From NCBI GenBank assembly GCA_024811115.1, contig JAKOGH010000943.1, positions 1 to 10,625 on the forward strand: a stretch of DNA of 10,625 nt. The letters run 5' to 3'. Within the stretch, counting starts at the first letter, position 1. Each line of letters begins with the position of its first letter. The notes beneath the pieces are model-generated. The model saw only the letters and a program-made list of their open reading frames with translations, was not told the DNA's origin and made no database searches. Of the stretch, positions 7,479 through 10,625 are shown piece by piece. The DNA comes from Terana coerulea. Taxonomy: Eukaryota; Basidiomycota; Agaricomycetes; Polyporales; Phanerochaetaceae. The translations under genes were made by a program, and so were the position numbers.

Positions 7479-8653
7479 ATGGCCTACCGGAAATCAGGTG
7501 CTCACTATCTATGTCCTGCGTGTCGTCTCAAGTACACTGGCAGGGCCAGTCCAGGAAGCGCCGAATCACTGGAGCTAGGTAAGTCAAATGTGGCGTGGAT
7601 GTTGTTCACTTGATCTACGGCTCACCGTTTGCTCAGCGGATAGTCAAGAGAATAATCAGTGGCTTCGCAGGACGTGCTTTCCGTGCCTCGGGGCGCTCCA
7701 TCCGAATGCGGAGCTGGACCAAAGCGAGCCGCCTATTCCTTCGGACAAGGCGGAAGTCGGACGCTATGTCGCGCAGATGCGAGGCGCATACCCTGGCTGG
7801 CTGGCGGTGTGGAACCCGTGTCCGTACAACAGCAAGCCCGTTCAGGTCGGCGATGTCGGGTATTTTCGCGACGGCCAGTTTCGGACCCTATGGACGGCAA
7901 TCCAGTGGACGGACTCGGGCTTGGATCCGAAAGACGTAAACCCTTATTATATTCAGCTCAACTTCAAGGACGACGTCGACAGGCTCGAGTCTACCACGGT
8001 TCGTCCGTATGCTCTTTGCTGCTCTGGTCGCCTGCAAGTACAAGATGCCCAATGCGATGCATTGACCAAGTAAGCAGCACCTTGACGTTGTCAAGCCTCG
8101 TTGGCTTATTGTAAACGTGCTCATGTTTCATCCAGGCGACGATCCTACACGGTCACCAATCCCTGCGCGGAGGAGCTCAACGCACTGCTTCCTTTGGGAG
8201 GCGTCCAGGAACAAGTCGTGGGTGCCGAGAAGCTTGACGTGTTGCGCGAATGGATGAGCCGGTACCACAAAGACTTGGCCGGCGATGCCACGGCGCGGCG
8301 GGGAGAAGCCGCCCCTCAAGGGCGAAGACCTCGTTCTCGTCACTGGCGTGGCGCTGACGACGAAGTACGTGGTCGCGACGGTCCCGCCGCGCGGGACGTA
8401 CACGCTCGAGGCCGGCTCTGCGGGCATTCGTCCGCAGGTGTTGAGGGACGGCGAGGAGGTGCCGGGCGCGACGCGGGGCGTTACGGATCCATACATGGTG
8501 TCGACGTGTCTTCTGCGTGACGACTTCATCCCGCGCGGTGTGCTTGCCTGGCACAAGAAACCGAGTCAGCTGCGGCATTCTCAGTGTTTGTTTATAAGGG
8601 GAATAAATGTGCAAAATGATGTTGTAGGTCGAAAGAAGATGGTAGAAATATGA
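7479..8653 (+). CDS. Uncharacterised Agaricomycete protein with N-terminal CxxC pairs, one apparent frameshift
   Basis: Function unknown. Proposed exons: 7479-7578, 7637-8069, 8136-8653; introns 58 bases (donor GTAAGT, acceptor CTCAG) and 66 bases (GTAAGC, TCCAG). The phases match at both joins, giving about 349 residues once one extra base near 8285-8300 is removed. The N terminus has CPAC (12-15) and CFPC (47-50), a possible zinc ribbon or knuckle. Then come a GDVGY motif (105-109), a region like ALLPLGGV, the segment GEDLVLVTGV, and a C-terminal QCLFIRG. From memory these motifs recur, in this order, in a family of mushroom proteins with no assigned function; that match is recollection, not a search result. 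No signal peptide or membrane helix is evident. The ATG at 7588 lies inside the first intron and is rejected. The frame changes between LREWMSRYHKDLAGD and EKPPLKGEDLVLVTG in GC-rich sequence. It converges on the F-box gene with only 121 bases between stops. Confidence 0.68.
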
Positions 8654-8774
8654 CCATAATATATCCTTACAGTGCCTTTCCGTGCACTGTATGCATTTCA
8701 CATTAACCGACCTCATTTACACAAGCTGTTGTGATTGCAAGGATCAATTATAAACAAGAACAACTTGAAACCTG

Positions 8775-10506
8775 CTAGTAAGATGGATATAAATAATCAT
8801 CATCGTAGCCGCCATAACTAAAGTACCGCTCTTCATCGGACCAATCATCCTCCTCCACCTTAGCTTTCACCCATTGCTGAACTTTGTCCCAGTACACTTC
8901 CTCCGCGACCCCTTCAAGAGAGCCAATATCCTCACCGTCGATGTTGAAGCATTTCAAAAGCGCAAGTCGAGCTAGTGGATATCCAGAGATGCTTCGCATT
9001 TTCAGCGCCTTTATGTATCTCCCGAGTAGCTCGCGCTCCTGTGCGTCGCGAGTGCCCGTACGCATTTGTATGCCCGTGAGCTGGAGCACCTTCAGGTCCG
9101 GGAGAACAGGTCGCGTTTGATCGGTATTGCTCGGCGGCTCTGCCGGGACATGCTCACACAAGAGATCCGGCAGCCCGCTTTCGCTCACTTGGTTGACACC
9201 CAGCTCGCGCAATCGCGTCATCCTCTTCTGGCACACCGCGAGCCATTGAGAGCTCACTTCCGGAGTGTAAAGCAAGGTGCGTGCGTCCGCCAGTGGCAGT
9301 GCGTCGAACAAAGCGGCGAAGAAACTTTCCTCGGCGTTTTGTACACGTAGATCGACATGTGGTCCGCTCGCCGACCTGAGGCTCTCGACCGGGAGCTGCC
9401 GCAGCCAGCATCTGAGCCGCACGTCGGTAGCGAAGATGGACAATATCGGGGAGACTGGACTAAACGCTGTCAGGCTGCAGAGCTTGGATGCAAGAGCGGG
9501 ACCAAGGAAAGGGAGGGTTTGCTGGCGATCTGCGGTGCATACGAGCTTGAGCGTGACGGAGGTCGGGAAAGACAGATGATTGAGAAGATTAGCCATCTCC
9601 CGACCAGGCGCATCAAGTGTCAACGACTTGAGTTTCGCTAGGGTGACCGTGCGTGACGGCGAAGGTAACGCGTCGTCAATTACGAGTTCTGGATCGTAGA
9701 GCCCGGATAAATGGAGAGTCTTCAAGGAAGGCATCTGAGACAGCGCGTCGAGTACCTGAGGAGTGCCGAGGAAGACCCACGAACGACCTATCGGGAGATA
9801 TCTGAAGGTTAGGCTTGTCAACGTGGTCTTGAAGATTGGATGGGACAGAGGTATTTGCACGTCAGTTATTCGCAGCTCGGTCAGTGACGGCATGTCGATA
9901 TTCTCAAAGGGCAAGAATAGCGGTAGTTCTTGAGATTGATCCCTGTCGCAATGCTTAAATCCAAGTTTCAGAGACTGCAGCTTGGGTGCCGATTTGATGG
10001 TGTCGAGGTCGATATTCGGTGGTCTTGTAGAGGTAAACAAAATCTCCAAGGCCTGCATACGAGAGAGCTCGGCCAAGACAAGCCTACTTGAATCAGTTTC
10101 TATCCGGTCAACCGTAGTCTTCACCCTCAACGGTGCCCGCTTCGACCGAGCTAGCATAGTAGTCGTGAAGTCCAGACGTCTCATGTTGAAACTACTCCAC
10201 AGTCTTGGTGAGTTCAGGGCAACTTCCCTCCAGTGATGGGATACGTGCGAGAACCGCACCCATCCGCCATAAGCGTTCGGGCCAGCAGCGAGTTGCCAGG
10301 GCAAGGGCGGCTGCCACTCCGCGATGTGGTGCATGAAGACTTCGGTAAGAAGCTCAGGAGGCAGCCTTGCAATGGGAATAAGCGTGTTGAGTTTGCGTTT
10401 CTGCAAGACAATCTTCTTGTTGTACCCGGCAATCTTGTCTTCCAGAACTTTTCTTTCTGCTTGCAGGGCCGTAAGCTCAGGAGTCGCAAGCCGGATGGCA
10501 AGTACT
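8775..10506 (-). CDS. F-box protein with LRR-like repeats, 5' end uncertain
   Basis: Likely an SCF ubiquitin-ligase adaptor. The frame is open from 10517 to TAG at 8777-8775, about 580 codons without a break. An N-terminal basic and acidic helix (AERKVLEDKIAGYNKK) leads to LNTLIPIARLPPELLTEVF, a clear F-box-like domain. The partner motif HVSHHWREVALNSPRLW follows, then roughly 400 residues of leucine-rich strands (SLTELRITDVQ, SLKTLHLSGLY, KLKSLTLDAPG, DLKVLQLTGIQ). The tail is very acidic and Tyr-rich. The 5' end is not solved: no in-frame ATG precedes the F-box, because the codon at 10517 is TTG and the frame stops at 10530-10532. GTGCAG ending at 10507, with TTAAC upstream, looks like a 3' splice site, so I start the exon at 10506 and infer an upstream exon. 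A frameshift is the other option. It is a paralogue of the F-box gene at the left edge and, unlike it, intact. Confidence 0.88.
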
Positions 10507-10605
10507 CTGCACGCCAATTGTAAGGTATGTTAACATAGAACTGAGTATAGCCACAGGCCCCCGAATATCGGTTTAGATGTACGATCAAGCGCCGGACATA
10601 AATCG

Positions 10606-10622
10606 TCGCGCCGAAGGCGCGA
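10606..10622. repeat. Short perfect GC hairpin at the window edge
   Basis: TCGCGCC and GGCGCGA form a perfect 7-base stem around a 3-base loop. It lies about 100 bases upstream of the F-box exon and is GC-only but for one T-A pair, in locally AT-richer sequence. No second copy is visible in the window, so I cannot say whether it is a dispersed repeat. Confidence 0.45.
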
Positions 10623-10625
10623 GCC

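Noticed and set aside
1..10625. Search for transposon ends, terminal repeats, selfish or defence-like gene clusters
   Set aside because: All five genes are accounted for by housekeeping or common Agaricomycete families. No terminal repeats, transposase or reverse-transcriptase motifs, or clustered orphan genes were seen.

Overview
This window looks like nuclear DNA of a basidiomycete fungus, most likely an Agaricomycete. The signs are compact genes split by very short introns (52-66 bases) with ordinary GT/AG ends and CTNAC-like branch sites, GC-rich coding third positions, F-box proteins of the kind expanded in mushroom-forming fungi, and a conserved-looking orphan family of the Agaricomycete type. 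I see no bacterial operons, mobile element, CRISPR array or RNA gene.

Layout, left to right. (1) 1-958, minus: 5' part of an F-box/leucine-rich-repeat-like gene, cut by the left edge. (2) 959-1926: non-coding stretch between two divergent genes, with two candidate heat-shock elements near the next gene. (3) 1927-4755, plus: HSP78, the mitochondrial ClpB-type disaggregase, in seven exons. (4) 4756-5365: 3' flank of HSP78 and promoter of the next gene, with a palindromic TATA box and a long CT tract. (5) 5366-6581, plus: an orthodox fungal aquaporin in five exons. (6) 6582-7478: non-coding, with small palindromes and a TATA box. (7) 7479-8653, plus: an uncharacterised fungal protein in three exons, with two CxxC pairs at its N terminus. 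(8) 8775-10506, minus: a second, essentially intact F-box protein converging on gene 7.

These are ordinary stand-alone fungal genes; nothing suggests a cluster with a joint function. HSP78 serves matrix proteostasis, the aquaporin membrane water (or solute) flow, and the two F-box proteins are probably substrate adaptors of SCF ubiquitin ligases.

The most notable thing is technical or evolutionary. Four of the five genes need small indels to restore their family-conserved reading frame: three in the left F-box gene, three in HSP78, one in the aquaporin and one in the orphan gene. The fifth gene is open for over 1.7 kb. Several of the indels sit in homopolymers or short repeats, so sequencing or assembly error is the first suspect, with pseudogene decay the alternative for the left F-box gene. 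Biologically, the aquaporin has unusual pore residues (NPN/NTA boxes and a Glu at an expected selectivity-filter position), and HSP78 lacks the aromatic residue of its first pore loop. I found no convincing new biological system.
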